Positions 26,381 through 35,151 of a stretch of 64,000 bases of DNA are shown piece by piece; positions within the stretch are counted from its first letter, which is position 1, and every line of letters begins with the position of its first letter. The translations under genes and the position numbers were made by a program. This stretch comes from Bacteriovoracaceae bacterium UBA3083 (GTDB lineage Bacteria; Bdellovibrionota; Bacteriovoracia; Bacteriovoracales; Bacteriovoracaceae), in NCBI GenBank assembly GCA_002366565.1, contig DFBJ01000003.1:62001-126000 (forward strand). The letters run 5' to 3'. The notes below the pieces were generated by a model. It saw only the letters and a list, made by a program, of their open reading frames with translations, had not been told where the DNA came from and did not search any database.

Positions 26381-28516
26381 CTGCTCTACTATAATTGTAT
26401 TTGATGAACAAAATGTTTGAATTACATCTTTTGACTGATCTGAATATTCAACTTCAATATTAATTGTTCCTGTTGTATCACCAATCATAAATGCTTTCTT
26501 TGCAAAGTCACTTGCTTCTGTATTGAACATACCATCTTTATCTAAGTATAATTGCTCAATTCCTATTGGTCCTTTATAACTTTCACTTGCTACTTTCATA
26601 TCAATAATATTCTTACTGAAGTTTACTTGTATTAAGCATTTATTATCTAGGTCTCCAATTTTGAAAGTATCCATTACATAGTTTAGGTAATCTTTACTAG
26701 GAACATGTAGAGCTTTTTTATCCATATAGCCTACGTATATACTTTCTCCAAGATGTCTTAACTCTAGATACTTTCTCATCCCTAGAGGTAAAATAGGTCT
26801 TTCTACTTCATATAAGTTTAGTCCTATCGATTTAGAACCTAATCCAGTATTAAAGTATCTAACATCATCACTATCAATATTTAATTCTAAATCATTTTTA
26901 CCAAGTAACTTTGTTTCAAAGAGTTCAATCTTTTCTTTCTTAGATTGGATATATGTATTTGATTCATATAAGACGTGATCTTCTACTAAGTGAACTATCT
27001 TTTCACCTATTTCATCATTTAAAGTAAGGTATTGTATTAACGTATTTCCTGGTTCAACACCTACGTATAATACAAATCTATAATCATCACCTTCTTCTAC
27101 TTGCTTAAATCTATCATTTAATAAAACTCTTTCTATATACTTATGATCAATGTCCACACTATCAGTAGAGTCATCTAATTCAACGAGTAACATTGCTCCT
27201 CGTATTCCTTCAAATCTTTTAAAAACATCATTTCTTTCTAATAAAGGTATATTAACTAAAAAGTCTCCATACTCTAAAGGTAGTTCTACAATTGTTGGAA
27301 AAGTATCACTACTTAAAATGGTTCCTCTTATTGTTGAAACTCTTTCATTGATCATCTCTTCAATTTCTATTGCCCCTATAGAACCACTGCTGATCGGCTC
27401 TCCGAAGCTTACGTCACTTACAAATTGAAATGGTGTTGAGTTTTTCTTCAAACCATTATCTATAATTCCAAGAGATGTTCTAACTGTTAACTTTGCATTT
27501 GTTGGATTAAATCTTTTTTCATTTGCACTTAAAGAAGACTGTATAAGTTGTGAGTAGTCATTTTGTTTTATACTTTCTTCTTGCTTATTTTGATTACTCT
27601 CGAAAAATTGATTGGCCATACTTTTTTGAGTATCCACAGTTTTATGAGTATCCACATTTGCTTTAACAATTTTTCCTTGTGGTAATAATTTCATGGCGTC
27701 ATCAATTGAAATAACTTCTTCCTTTAATGGATTTTCTGTCATTGCAACGATTTCTTTTTTAATTACTTTCTTCATCTCTTTATTAGATGCTTTTACAATT
27801 TCTTCTTGTTTCTTTTCTGAGTAGTCAAAAAATAGAAGTTCATCACTTTCTTCTTTTTTAACTGATTCTTTATTTTTCTTTGTATCTTTTTTAGCAACTA
27901 CATCCTCAATGCTTACATTGTTTACAAGTTCATTTATTAAGGCCTCTTCTTCTGGAGCTAACTTTTCTGTTGCAGATAGAGTTGTTTTAATTGCATCTTC
28001 TTTTACTTCATTTATTTTTTCTATTGTTTCAACTTTAGTTTCTTTCTTTACTGATTTAGTTATTGCTACTTTTTCTTCGTCTATATTAAATTGACTATCC
28101 AGTGGAAGAGAAAAGTTATTCAGTAGACTTGCAATAGCGATGGTTTTTACCATTGGAACCTCGTAAGCTTTTAAACTTATTAATTTTGAATTATTTATTT
28201 CTAAGCCTTTTAAATTTCTCTCTCTTACCTTTATTGTCTTGTAAGTCTTCGCTACTGATTCTTTCTTATTAAATCTCGCGACAGAAATTCTATACTTAGA
28301 TTCTAATGATTTTTTTAGTACATCACTCTTAGTTGTTTCTTTAACAGATTCATTAATGATAAGAGTTGTTTTAGATAACGTCTCAGAGGCTTTTATTACA
28401 CCTTCTAAGCTTATTGTTGTCTTATCTGTAAGTAGTTTATAGGTATGCCTGGAAACCTCGACTGAGGCGACTGTGAAGAGAGCGAATATGGTTGTTAGAA
28501 ATACATGTTTTTTCAT
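26375..28516 (-). CDS. Large exported protein of unknown function carrying a 16-bp repeat
   Basis: The start is placed at the ATG at 28516 (MKKHVFLTTIFALFTVASVEV), giving a membrane anchor or signal peptide; an in-frame TTG at 28537 adds 7 residues. Residues about 130-300 are a Lys/Glu-rich, low-complexity linker. The C-terminal 400 residues look folded and rich in beta structure. The codons for SGSIGAIE overlap one copy of the 16-bp repeat (27371-27386), in the same frame as in mnmE. No family was recognised. It lies behind the atp operon terminator, transcribed separately. Confidence 0.65.
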   Translation of the reverse strand: MKKHVFLTTIFALFTVASVEVSRHTYKLLTDKTTISLEGVIKASETLSKTTLIINESVKETTKSDVLKKSLESKYRISVARFNKKESVAKTYKTIKVRERNLKGLEINNSKLISLKAYEVPMVKTIAIASLLNNFSLPLDSQFNIDEEKVAITKSVKKETKVETIEKINEVKEDAIKTTLSATEKLAPEEEALINELVNNVSIEDVVAKKDTKKNKESVKKEESDELLFFDYSEKKQEEIVKASNKEMKKVIKKEIVAMTENPLKEEVISIDDAMKLLPQGKIVKANVDTHKTVDTQKSMANQFFESNQNKQEESIKQNDYSQLIQSSLSANEKRFNPTNAKLTVRTSLGIIDNGLKKNSTPFQFVSDVSFGEPISSGSIGAIEIEEMINERVSTIRGTILSSDTFPTIVELPLEYGDFLVNIPLLERNDVFKRFEGIRGAMLLVELDDSTDSVDIDHKYIERVLLNDRFKQVEEGDDYRFVLYVGVEPGNTLIQYLTLNDEIGEKIVHLVEDHVLYESNTYIQSKKEKIELFETKLLGKNDLELNIDSDDVRYFNTGLGSKSIGLNLYEVERPILPLGMRKYLELRHLGESIYVGYMDKKALHVPSKDYLNYVMDTFKIGDLDNKCLIQVNFSKNIIDMKVASESYKGPIGIEQLYLDKDGMFNTEASDFAKKAFMIGDTTGTINIEVEYSDQSKDVIQTFCSSNTIIVEQL
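27371..27386. repeat. 16-bp repeat family, single copy in coding sequence
   Basis: TGCCCCTATAGAACCA differs from the mnmE C-type unit TGCCCCCATAGAACCA by one base. It lies inside the 26375-28516 gene and is read on the minus strand as GSIGA, the same frame as the mnmE units. Confidence 0.65.
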
Positions 28517-28606
28517 TACTAGTATTTCTATTTTCAACTCTTATTTCTTAATTTTAAAGCAATAAAACTTTGCCTAGTGATTTTGTGAATAGGCAAATGA
28601 GTAGGC

Positions 28607-28636
28607 AAAAAAAAAGACCACTAAAAAGTGGCCTTT
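28607..28636 (-). terminator. atpC: Intrinsic terminator of the atpF'-C operon
   Basis: On the minus strand AAAAGGCCAC, a short T-rich loop and GTGGTCTTTTTTTTT follow the atpC stop (28660) by about 24 bp. The stem has one G-T pair and is followed by an unbroken T-run. Confidence 0.85.
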
Positions 28637-28659
28637 TGGATATTCAATCTTAACTAATT

Positions 28660-29091
28660 TTAATTATCTCTGCTTCTTACAAAGTCATGAAGTTGAATTC
28701 TAAGCTTAGCTCTTTCTTCTTTTCTTCTGTACTTATCAATTTCTTCATCAGAAAGACCATGAGACTCTTCAAGTCTTTGCTTAGCATTTTGTAATGCTTC
28801 CATAGCTCTATCTTTATCAATCTCTACAGCTTCTTCAGCAACATTTGCGAGAATAGTAACTTTATGGTCAAGTATTTTACAAATTCCTGTAGTTATTCCA
28901 AAGAATCTATCAGGGTCATCTGCACCACCAAAAATTGAAAGCATACCAGTATCTAATTTTGTCACAAGATGTGTGTGATCTTTTAGTATATTGATTTGTC
29001 CTCTTTCAGTAGGAACCAAAAGTGCTTCAGCAGGAATATCCTTAGCAACAATTGCATATGGAGTTAAAACATCTACTGTAAAATTATTCAT
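28660..29091 (-). CDS. atpC: ATP synthase epsilon subunit
   Basis: The start is placed at the ATG at 29091 (MNNFTVDVLTP), giving 143 residues, the normal epsilon size. A longer reading from 29124 adds 11 unrelated residues right behind atpD. The N-terminal beta-sandwich (TPYAIVAKDIPAEALLVPTERGQINILKDHTHLV, split by family-typical turns) is followed by a C-terminal helical hairpin (about 90-143). It regulates and couples F1 to the rotor. It is the last gene of the operon, before a strong terminator. Confidence 0.92.
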   Translation of the reverse strand: MNNFTVDVLTPYAIVAKDIPAEALLVPTERGQINILKDHTHLVTKLDTGMLSIFGGADDPDRFFGITTGICKILDHKVTILANVAEEAVEIDKDRAMEALQNAKQRLEESHGLSDEEIDKYRRKEERAKLRIQLHDFVRSRDN

Positions 29092-29137
29092 ACTAATCCC
29101 AAATAAACCTGAGGATGCAAGCACCCTCAGTTATTAA

Positions 29138-30559
29138 TTAATTACTTTTAAGAATCTTTTTAGCTTCTTCTTTTACCATATCAAGGTTACCCATTAGGTA
29201 GAACGCTTGCTCTGGAAGATCATCACATTCTCCAGCAAGAATAGACTTGAACCCAGAAATAGTATCTTCGATAGAAACGAACTTACCAGGGTTACCAGTA
29301 AACTGCTCAGCAACGAAGAATGGTTGAGAAAGGAATTTTTGAACCTTTCTTGCTCTACCAACGATAAGCTTATCTTCTTCAGATAGCTCATCCATACCAA
29401 GGATAGCAATAATATCTTGAAGTTCTTTATATCTTTGAAGAATCTCTTGAACCGCTCTTGCAGTGTTGTAGTGCTCGTCACCAAGTACTTCAGCTGATAG
29501 AATTGTTGAAGAAGAAGTCAAAGGATCAACCGCTGGGTAAATACCGATCTCAGCAATAGATCTTGAAAGTTCTGTAGTCGCATCAAGGTGAGCAAATGTA
29601 GTTGCTGGCGCCGGATCCGTATAATCATCCGCAGGAACGTAAACGGCCTGGATTGATGTAATTGAACCATCTTTTGTTGATGTAATTCTTTCCTGCATAG
29701 CACCCATTTCTGTAGAAAGAGTTGGTTGGTAACCAACGGCAGAAGGGATACGACCAAGTAGTGCAGAAACTTCTGAACCAGCCTGAGTAAAACGGAAGAT
29801 ATTATCAACGAAGAAAAGAACGTCTTGCTTTTCAACATCACGGAAATATTCAGCTACAGTAAGACCTGTAAGTGCTACTCTCGCTCTTGCACCTGGTGGC
29901 TCATTCATCTGCCCATATACCAGAGCTGTTTTATCAATAACGCCTGACTCACTCATTTCATCATAAAGGTCACGACCTTCACGTGTTCTTTCACCAACAC
30001 CTGCGAATACTGAGAAACCACCGTGTTGAGTTGCAATGTTGTTAATTAGCTCCATAATAAGAACTGTCTTACCAACACCTGCACCACCAAATAGACCAAT
30101 CTTTCCACCTTTTAAGTATGGAGCAAGAAGGTCAATAACTTTAATACCTGTAAAGAATGGCTCTTTTGAAGTCGATTGATCATCAAATGTAGGAGCTTCT
30201 CTGTGAATATCATTTGATGCTTTATTACCGATAGCTCCTCTTTCATCAATTGGCTGTCCAGTAACGTTTATAATACGTCCAAGAACTTCTTTACCAACTG
30301 GTGCTTGAATAGCTTTACCAGTGTCAACAACTTCTAAACCTCTTGCAAGACCTTCAGTTGCATCCATAGCAATACATCTTACTACGTTGTCACCTAAGTG
30401 TTGAGAAACCTCAACTACAAGGTTGTTTTTTTCATCAGAAATAACTTTGTTTGTTAAAGTTAGAGCGTTGTAGATCGATGGTAGTTTTCCATTAGGAAAT
30501 TCCACGTCAACAACAGGACCCATAACTTGCTTAATGTACCCAATATTTGTCTCAGACAT
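29138..30559 (-). CDS. atpD: ATP synthase beta subunit
   Basis: The 473-residue product has a Walker A motif GGAGVGKT (158-165), the catalytic Glu in GERTREGRDLY (about 190-200), the Walker B VLFFVDNIFRF and the DELSEEDK stretch near the C-terminus. It forms the three catalytic sites of F1 in the cytosol. Sequence conservation is high throughout, with no insertions. It follows atpG after 9 bp. Confidence 0.98.
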   Translation of the reverse strand: MSETNIGYIKQVMGPVVDVEFPNGKLPSIYNALTLTNKVISDEKNNLVVEVSQHLGDNVVRCIAMDATEGLARGLEVVDTGKAIQAPVGKEVLGRIINVTGQPIDERGAIGNKASNDIHREAPTFDDQSTSKEPFFTGIKVIDLLAPYLKGGKIGLFGGAGVGKTVLIMELINNIATQHGGFSVFAGVGERTREGRDLYDEMSESGVIDKTALVYGQMNEPPGARARVALTGLTVAEYFRDVEKQDVLFFVDNIFRFTQAGSEVSALLGRIPSAVGYQPTLSTEMGAMQERITSTKDGSITSIQAVYVPADDYTDPAPATTFAHLDATTELSRSIAEIGIYPAVDPLTSSSTILSAEVLGDEHYNTARAVQEILQRYKELQDIIAILGMDELSEEDKLIVGRARKVQKFLSQPFFVAEQFTGNPGKFVSIEDTISGFKSILAGECDDLPEQAFYLMGNLDMVKEEAKKILKSN

Positions 30560-30568
30560 TACTGCTCC

Positions 30569-31435
30569 TTAGCCATTTAATGACTCAGCACCTGATACAA
30601 CTTCGATTAACTCTGTTGTAATGGCCGCTTGTCTTAATTTGTTCATTTTAATAGTTAGTTTTTCAATTGCTTCTTTACAGTTAGAAGATGCTGAGTCCAT
30701 CGCACTCATTCTTGAACCATGCTCTGCTGCTATACCATCTAAAAGAGATGTATAAATAGAGCTGATAAAAGTTTGAGGTATTAATGAATCAAGTATTTCC
30801 TTTGGTGTAGGCTCGTACTTGAAATCAAATGGAAACTTTTCCTTTAACTCTTCTTTTTCTTCTTCAGCTAGTGCCATTGGTAGAACCTGCTTTACACAAG
30901 GTTCGAACGCAATTGCTGATTCAAAGATATTATAAGCAACATAAATTCTTCCGATTTCACCTGTTTTAAACTTTTCTGCAAGTTCTTCACAAATATCAAC
31001 CATTTCATTATATGTTGGCTCATTCTTCTCAAAAGAATACTCTTTAGCTACTACAACTTCTTTCTTAACTAAGTCTTTTACTTTCTTACCAATGAAGTAA
31101 CACTCTAGTTCTTCATCAGTTTGACTGATAAAATTCTTAACCTTCTTAGAAAGTTGAGAGTTGTAACCTGCACAAAGACCTTTGTTACTTGAAATAATAA
31201 GAAGAGCTGACTTCTTATTATCACTTTCTACTAGATATTCGTGGCTGTAATCTTGAACTAAAGCAGAAACAGTCTTGATCGTATCTTCAAGTTCCTTAGC
31301 ATAAGGACGAGAATTCTGAATAGCCTGTTGAGCTTTATTCAATTTTGCAGCAGAAACGAGCTTCATAGCAGAAGTAATTTTATAAGTACCTTTAGTACTT
31401 TTAATTTTCTTTTTAAGCTCTTTAATATTTGCCAT
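30569..31435 (-). CDS. atpG: ATP synthase gamma subunit
   Basis: The 288-residue product has the paired N- and C-terminal helices of the central shaft. MANIKELKKKIKSTKGTYKI begins the first helix, followed by TSAMKLVSAAKL. The C-terminal helix includes GSRMSAMDSASSNCKEAI, the most conserved part of the family. It rotates within alpha3beta3 and links F1 to the c-ring. It is in the standard order between atpA and atpD. Confidence 0.97.
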   Translation of the reverse strand: MANIKELKKKIKSTKGTYKITSAMKLVSAAKLNKAQQAIQNSRPYAKELEDTIKTVSALVQDYSHEYLVESDNKKSALLIISSNKGLCAGYNSQLSKKVKNFISQTDEELECYFIGKKVKDLVKKEVVVAKEYSFEKNEPTYNEMVDICEELAEKFKTGEIGRIYVAYNIFESAIAFEPCVKQVLPMALAEEEKEELKEKFPFDFKYEPTPKEILDSLIPQTFISSIYTSLLDGIAAEHGSRMSAMDSASSNCKEAIEKLTIKMNKLRQAAITTELIEVVSGAESLNG

Positions 31436-31478
31436 TATGGCTCCTCATAAAGAGGAAGAAGTATAAACTTCTTCCAAA

Positions 31479-32981
31479 TTAGTATTTAAATCCTGCTACG
31501 AATTCTTTAATAATTGAAACTAGCTTTTCTTCATCTTGAATAGCTTTCTTTTCATTAATTTCTTTAACCATATCAGCATGTTTAGTGTTGATTAGATCTA
31601 CAAGACCTTTTTCACACTCTTGAATTTTATTAACAGGTACTGAATCTAAAAGACCTTTTGTAGCAGCGTAGATACCAATTACTTGGTCTACAACTTCCAT
31701 AGGAACATATTGACCTTGCTTAAGAAGCTCAACAAGTCTCTCACCTTTTGAAAGCTGAGCTTGTGTAGCAGCATCTAAATCAGAACCAAATGCAGCGAAT
31801 GCAGCAAGCTCTCTAAATGAAGCTAGGTCAAGTCTAAGAGTACCAGCAACTTTTTTCATTGCTTTAATTTGTGCTGAACCACCAACTCTAGATACTGAAA
31901 GACCAACGTTAACAGCTGGACGTACACCAGAGTTAAATAAGTCAGACTCTAGGAAGATCTGTCCATCTGTAATCGAAATAACGTTTGTAGGAATATATGC
32001 CGAAACGTCACCTTCTTGAGTTTCAATAACTGGAAGTGCAGTTAATGAACCAGCTCCAAGCTCATCAGAAAGCTTTGCAGCTCTTTCTAGAAGTCTCGAG
32101 TGTAGATAGAAAACGTCCCCTGGGAATGCTTCACGCCCTGGAGGTCTTCTAAGAAGAAGTGACATTTGTCTATAGGCCTGAGCTTGCTTAGTTAAATCGT
32201 CATAAACGATAACTGCGTGCTTACCATTGTCTCTATAATACTCACCCATAGTACAACCAGTATACGGAGCAAGATATTGTAAAGGAGCTGTATCAGAAGC
32301 AGTTGCAGATACAATAATTGTATACTCAAGAGCTCCAGCTTCTTTTAGCTTTTGTTGTACTTGTCTAACAGTAGAGTTTTTCTGTCCAATCGCAACGTAA
32401 ATACATACAACATCTTTACCTTTTTGGTTGATGATTGTATCGATTGCAACTGCAGTCTTACCTGTCTTACGGTCACCAATAATTAGCTCACGTTGCCCTC
32501 TACCAATTGGGATCATTGAGTCAATTGCTTTGATACCTGTTTGAAGAGGCTCATGAACTGGCTTTCTTGCAATAATTCCTGGTGCTTTAATTTCAATCTT
32601 ACCGTATTTGTCAGAATTGATTTCACCTTGTCCATCAATTGGCTCACCAATTGCGTTAACAACTCTACCAAGTAAAGCGTCTCCAACTGGAACTTCAACA
32701 ATCTTTTCAGTTCTCTTTACAGTAGAACCTTCTTTAATGTTGTTATCGTTACCAAGAATGGCCACACCAACGTTGTTAGCTTCAAGGTTAAGAACCATAC
32801 CTTTAGTACCTGTTCCAAATTCAACAAGTTCACCGGCCATAACGTTCTTAAGTCCAAATACTCTGGCAACACCGTCACCAACAGTTAGAACTGTACCTAC
32901 TTCATCCACTTGTAATTTAGTTTCGAAATTGGCAATTCTACTTTTAATAATGCTCGTAATTTCTTCTGGGTTCATCGACAT
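31479..32981 (-). CDS. atpA: ATP synthase alpha subunit
   Basis: The 500-residue product has a P-loop GDRKTGKTAVAID (about 169-181), the noncatalytic-site features and the ATP-synthase alpha/beta signature PAVNVGLSVSRVGGSAQ (about 360-376). It forms the alternating noncatalytic subunits of F1. It follows atpH after 18 bp on the same strand. Confidence 0.98.
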   Translation of the reverse strand: MSMNPEEITSIIKSRIANFETKLQVDEVGTVLTVGDGVARVFGLKNVMAGELVEFGTGTKGMVLNLEANNVGVAILGNDNNIKEGSTVKRTEKIVEVPVGDALLGRVVNAIGEPIDGQGEINSDKYGKIEIKAPGIIARKPVHEPLQTGIKAIDSMIPIGRGQRELIIGDRKTGKTAVAIDTIINQKGKDVVCIYVAIGQKNSTVRQVQQKLKEAGALEYTIIVSATASDTAPLQYLAPYTGCTMGEYYRDNGKHAVIVYDDLTKQAQAYRQMSLLLRRPPGREAFPGDVFYLHSRLLERAAKLSDELGAGSLTALPVIETQEGDVSAYIPTNVISITDGQIFLESDLFNSGVRPAVNVGLSVSRVGGSAQIKAMKKVAGTLRLDLASFRELAAFAAFGSDLDAATQAQLSKGERLVELLKQGQYVPMEVVDQVIGIYAATKGLLDSVPVNKIQECEKGLVDLINTKHADMVKEINEKKAIQDEEKLVSIIKEFVAGFKY

Positions 32982-32999
32982 TTGATACCTCTTTAATAA

Positions 33000-33539
33000 T
33001 TATTCACTTAATACTGAATCTTTAAATTTTGCTAATTGATTATCTAACGAAGCATCAAGCTGTAGATCTTCTACAGTTACTTTGTAACCTGCTGTGATGT
33101 CTTCATTTTGTACATATGTTAACTCTGTTGCTAAACCTAGTTTTTCCTTAAGATAAGCTGTCATCTTAGTTTTAAACTCAGGAGATACATCAGAATCACT
33201 TCCCTCAATTGTCCCTCTTAAGAAACCTTTATTATGATCGTCGATCACAATTACTTCCTTAAAGATTAGAGGAAAGATACTTATTCTTTTTTCGTTAATT
33301 AAAAAATTAACAAAGTTAGTTACGATTGGAGAAAGTCCAAGTTTTGAAAGAACTTCTTTCATCACGCTTACTTTTTCTTCAACAGTAAAAACATCTAAGA
33401 ACAGTACGTTTTCTAGATTGTTGTTCTTATTAATAAGAACATTTAATTCCGTAAGCTCTTTCGCAGCATCTACCTTAGCTTCTTCTGCTAATTCGATAAG
33501 TGATTGAGCGTAGGCTTTTGCAACAATTTGTTCTTTCAT
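33000..33539 (-). CDS. atpH: ATP synthase delta subunit
   Basis: The 179-residue product begins MKEQIVAKAYAQSLIELA, the usual AxxYAxAL start of delta/OSCP. The N-terminal six-helix bundle spans about 1-110. The C-terminal domain has LTYVQNEDITAGYKVTVED, the conserved peripheral-stalk contact with b. It holds the peripheral stalk on top of F1. Position between atpF and atpA is standard. Confidence 0.94.
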   Translation of the reverse strand: MKEQIVAKAYAQSLIELAEEAKVDAAKELTELNVLINKNNNLENVLFLDVFTVEEKVSVMKEVLSKLGLSPIVTNFVNFLINEKRISIFPLIFKEVIVIDDHNKGFLRGTIEGSDSDVSPEFKTKMTAYLKEKLGLATELTYVQNEDITAGYKVTVEDLQLDASLDNQLAKFKDSVLSE

Positions 33540-33556
33540 TACTTAACCACCAAAAG

Positions 33557-34087
33557 TTAGATTTCAGAAACTAGATTACTAGTAACCTTGTCTTTATATT
33601 CTTTATTTTCATTAATCTTAGATTTTGCTTTTGCAATTACTTCATCTACTAAAGATGAGTTTATTGCTTTGATTGCTTGATTTTTTTCGTAGTTAACTTT
33701 TTGATCAGCATCAGTGTTTAACTTCTCAATCATTGCTACAGTTTCTTCAGCATTTTGTTTCTCAAAGTTTTCAACTTGCTCTTTAGTTTCTTTCATAATC
33801 TTTTCAGATTCTGCTTTTAAAGAGTTCATTTTCTTTTCAAACATATCAAGCTTGATTTGTGCTTCTTTGTCTTTTTGTTCAGCTACATTATAAAGAGCTT
33901 CTACGTCTTCAGCATTTTTTGTAAAAGCTGCACTGATTGGCTTTCTTAAAAGAACAATCATCACAATCACTAGTGGAATAAAGTTCCATGCTGGAAGCAT
34001 AAGTTCAGAAATGTGACCTCCGTGGGCCGCTCCGCCAGCTGCTTGTACTTCAGTAGCTGTTAGAATTAAAGCAATTAACTTCAACAT
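33557..34087 (-). CDS. atpF: ATP synthase b subunit
   Basis: The 176-residue product has an apparent short signal-like start, then one membrane helix near 29-46 (PAWNFIPLVIVMIVLLRKPI) and a long charged coiled coil (50-176) typical of the peripheral stalk. It pairs with the b' protein encoded just upstream. Which of the two is b and which b' is a convention; this one is directly before atpH, as atpF usually is. Confidence 0.88.
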   Translation of the reverse strand: MLKLIALILTATEVQAAGGAAHGGHISELMLPAWNFIPLVIVMIVLLRKPISAAFTKNAEDVEALYNVAEQKDKEAQIKLDMFEKKMNSLKAESEKIMKETKEQVENFEKQNAEETVAMIEKLNTDADQKVNYEKNQAIKAINSSLVDEVIAKAKSKINENKEYKDKVTSNLVSEI

Positions 34088-34101
34088 TCTATATATCCTT
34101 A

Positions 34102-34545
34102 TTAATTTGTTAATTTATTTACTAGATCACCAGATAAAGAATCAGCTTCTTTCAGTACATTACTTTTATGTACTTCTAGTTCGGCCATAAATTCTTTTCT
34201 CTTAGCTTCTACTTGAATATTTAATTGGTTCTCAACTTCTTTAAGCTTAGATTTTTGAACATCTAAAGCATTATTCTTTTTATCACTTAAAAAAGTAAAT
34301 GCTTCTTGATTGGCTTTGCTAAGCTCAGCCTTATATTTTTGAGCAAGCTCTTCAGCTTCTGCAAATTTCTTATTTGCATTACCTTCTAATTTTGTAGTTT
34401 TATTTTCTCTTAATTCTAGAACTTCTTGAAGCTTTCCAAAAAGTGAATACTTTAAAACAAAGTAAAATACTAAAACTAATGCCAGCTGATAAAAGAATGT
34501 AAAATCAGCACCTAAACTTTTAAAAATATTAAGGAAAGTATCCAT
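34102..34545 (-). CDS. atpF': ATP synthase b' subunit
   Basis: The 147-residue product has a membrane helix near 14-34 (FTFFYQLALVLVFYFVLKYS), then FGKLQEVLELRENKT, the b-subunit hallmark after the membrane segment, and a long coiled coil. A b/b' pair occurs in photosynthetic organisms and in several proteobacterial and related lineages. It is the first gene of the left atp operon, with an upstream promoter candidate. Confidence 0.88.
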   Translation of the reverse strand: MDTFLNIFKSLGADFTFFYQLALVLVFYFVLKYSLFGKLQEVLELRENKTTKLEGNANKKFAEAEELAQKYKAELSKANQEAFTFLSDKKNNALDVQKSKLKEVENQLNIQVEAKRKEFMAELEVHKSNVLKEADSLSGDLVNKLTN

Positions 34546-34626
34546 ACTGCTTGGGCTCCTAACTCTATTAATTTCTCTCTATATTGGAGAATTAATTTTA
34601 CTATTCATGTGTATAAACGACCTTAA

Positions 34627-34655
34627 TGAATACTTTTAAGGGCGTATAACGTCAA
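34627..34655 (-). promoter_or_regulatory. Candidate promoter for the atpF'-C operon
   Basis: On the minus strand TTGACG (34650-34655) and TATTCA (34627-34632) are separated by 17 bp, about 80 bp before atpF'. The -35 box is a strong match; the -10 is weak. The 177-bp gap between the bactofilin gene and atpF' holds no ORF of note. Confidence 0.4.
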
Positions 34656-34722
34656 GGAATTTAAGAATTATCTGTTAAGAAAAATGTAATTCTGACACGG
34701 CTATTAGTACTGTTTTTATTTA

Positions 34723-35076
34723 CTAATTGTCTTGATCACGCATTTTAGTAGTACCGTGAAAAATAACGCCCTCTTCTACGATTAAGCTTGGAGTTGTTAT
34801 GGTTCCTTCGAATCTAGCTGGCTTGATGATTTCTACTCTACTTGAAGCTTTAATATTACCTTTCACTGTTCCCGATATTAAAATCACATTTGCATTCACA
34901 TCTGCGTTAATTATCGCGCCCTCTGAAACAATAACAGTATCATTTGAAAAAATACTTCCGTTTACAATTCCTGCAATTCTTGCAACTCCATTAAACGAAA
35001 GGTTGCCTTCAAACTTACAACCTTCTTCAATAATTGCCGAAATATCTTTTTCACTGTTTTGCATATGGCTTTCCAA
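34723..35076 (-). CDS. Bactofilin (DUF583) cytoskeletal protein
   Basis: The 117-residue product is almost wholly a bactofilin beta-helix. Regular turns of about 17-18 residues repeat: SAIIEEGCKFEGNLSFNG, VARIAGIVNGSIFSND, VIVSEGAIINADVNAN, then VRIEI-like and GTITTPSLIVEEGVIFHG. Bactofilins polymerise without nucleotide into filaments for cell shape, wall or chromosome-segregation tasks. Its location directly after parA-parB resembles the Myxococcus arrangement, where bactofilins scaffold ParABS. Between it and parB lie three 16-bp repeats. Confidence 0.92.
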   Translation of the reverse strand: MESHMQNSEKDISAIIEEGCKFEGNLSFNGVARIAGIVNGSIFSNDTVIVSEGAIINADVNANVILISGTVKGNIKASSRVEIIKPARFEGTITTPSLIVEEGVIFHGTTKMRDQDN

Positions 35077-35080
35077 TTAT

Positions 35081-35147
35081 TGGTTCTATAGGACCATTTC
35101 TTTATTGCCCCCATAGAACCAGTTTCTACCTGGTCCTATGGGACCAG
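35081..35147. repeat. Cluster of three 16-bp palindromic repeats between parB and bactofilin
   Basis: TGGTTCTATAGGACCA (35081-35096), TGCCCCCATAGAACCA (35106-35121) and CTGGTCCTATGGGACCAG (35130-35147) fill the short gap. Each can form its own hairpin and neighbours can cross-pair, since the G-type and C-type units are near-complements. The last one is followed by TTTTTT on the + strand, but no + strand gene ends here. Confidence 0.85.
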
Positions 35148-35151
35148 TTTT

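Noticed and set aside
26560..26580. TTCCTATTGGTCC in the large exported gene as a repeat copy
   Set aside because: The peptide GPIGIE resembles the repeat product, but the DNA matches in too few positions to be sure.
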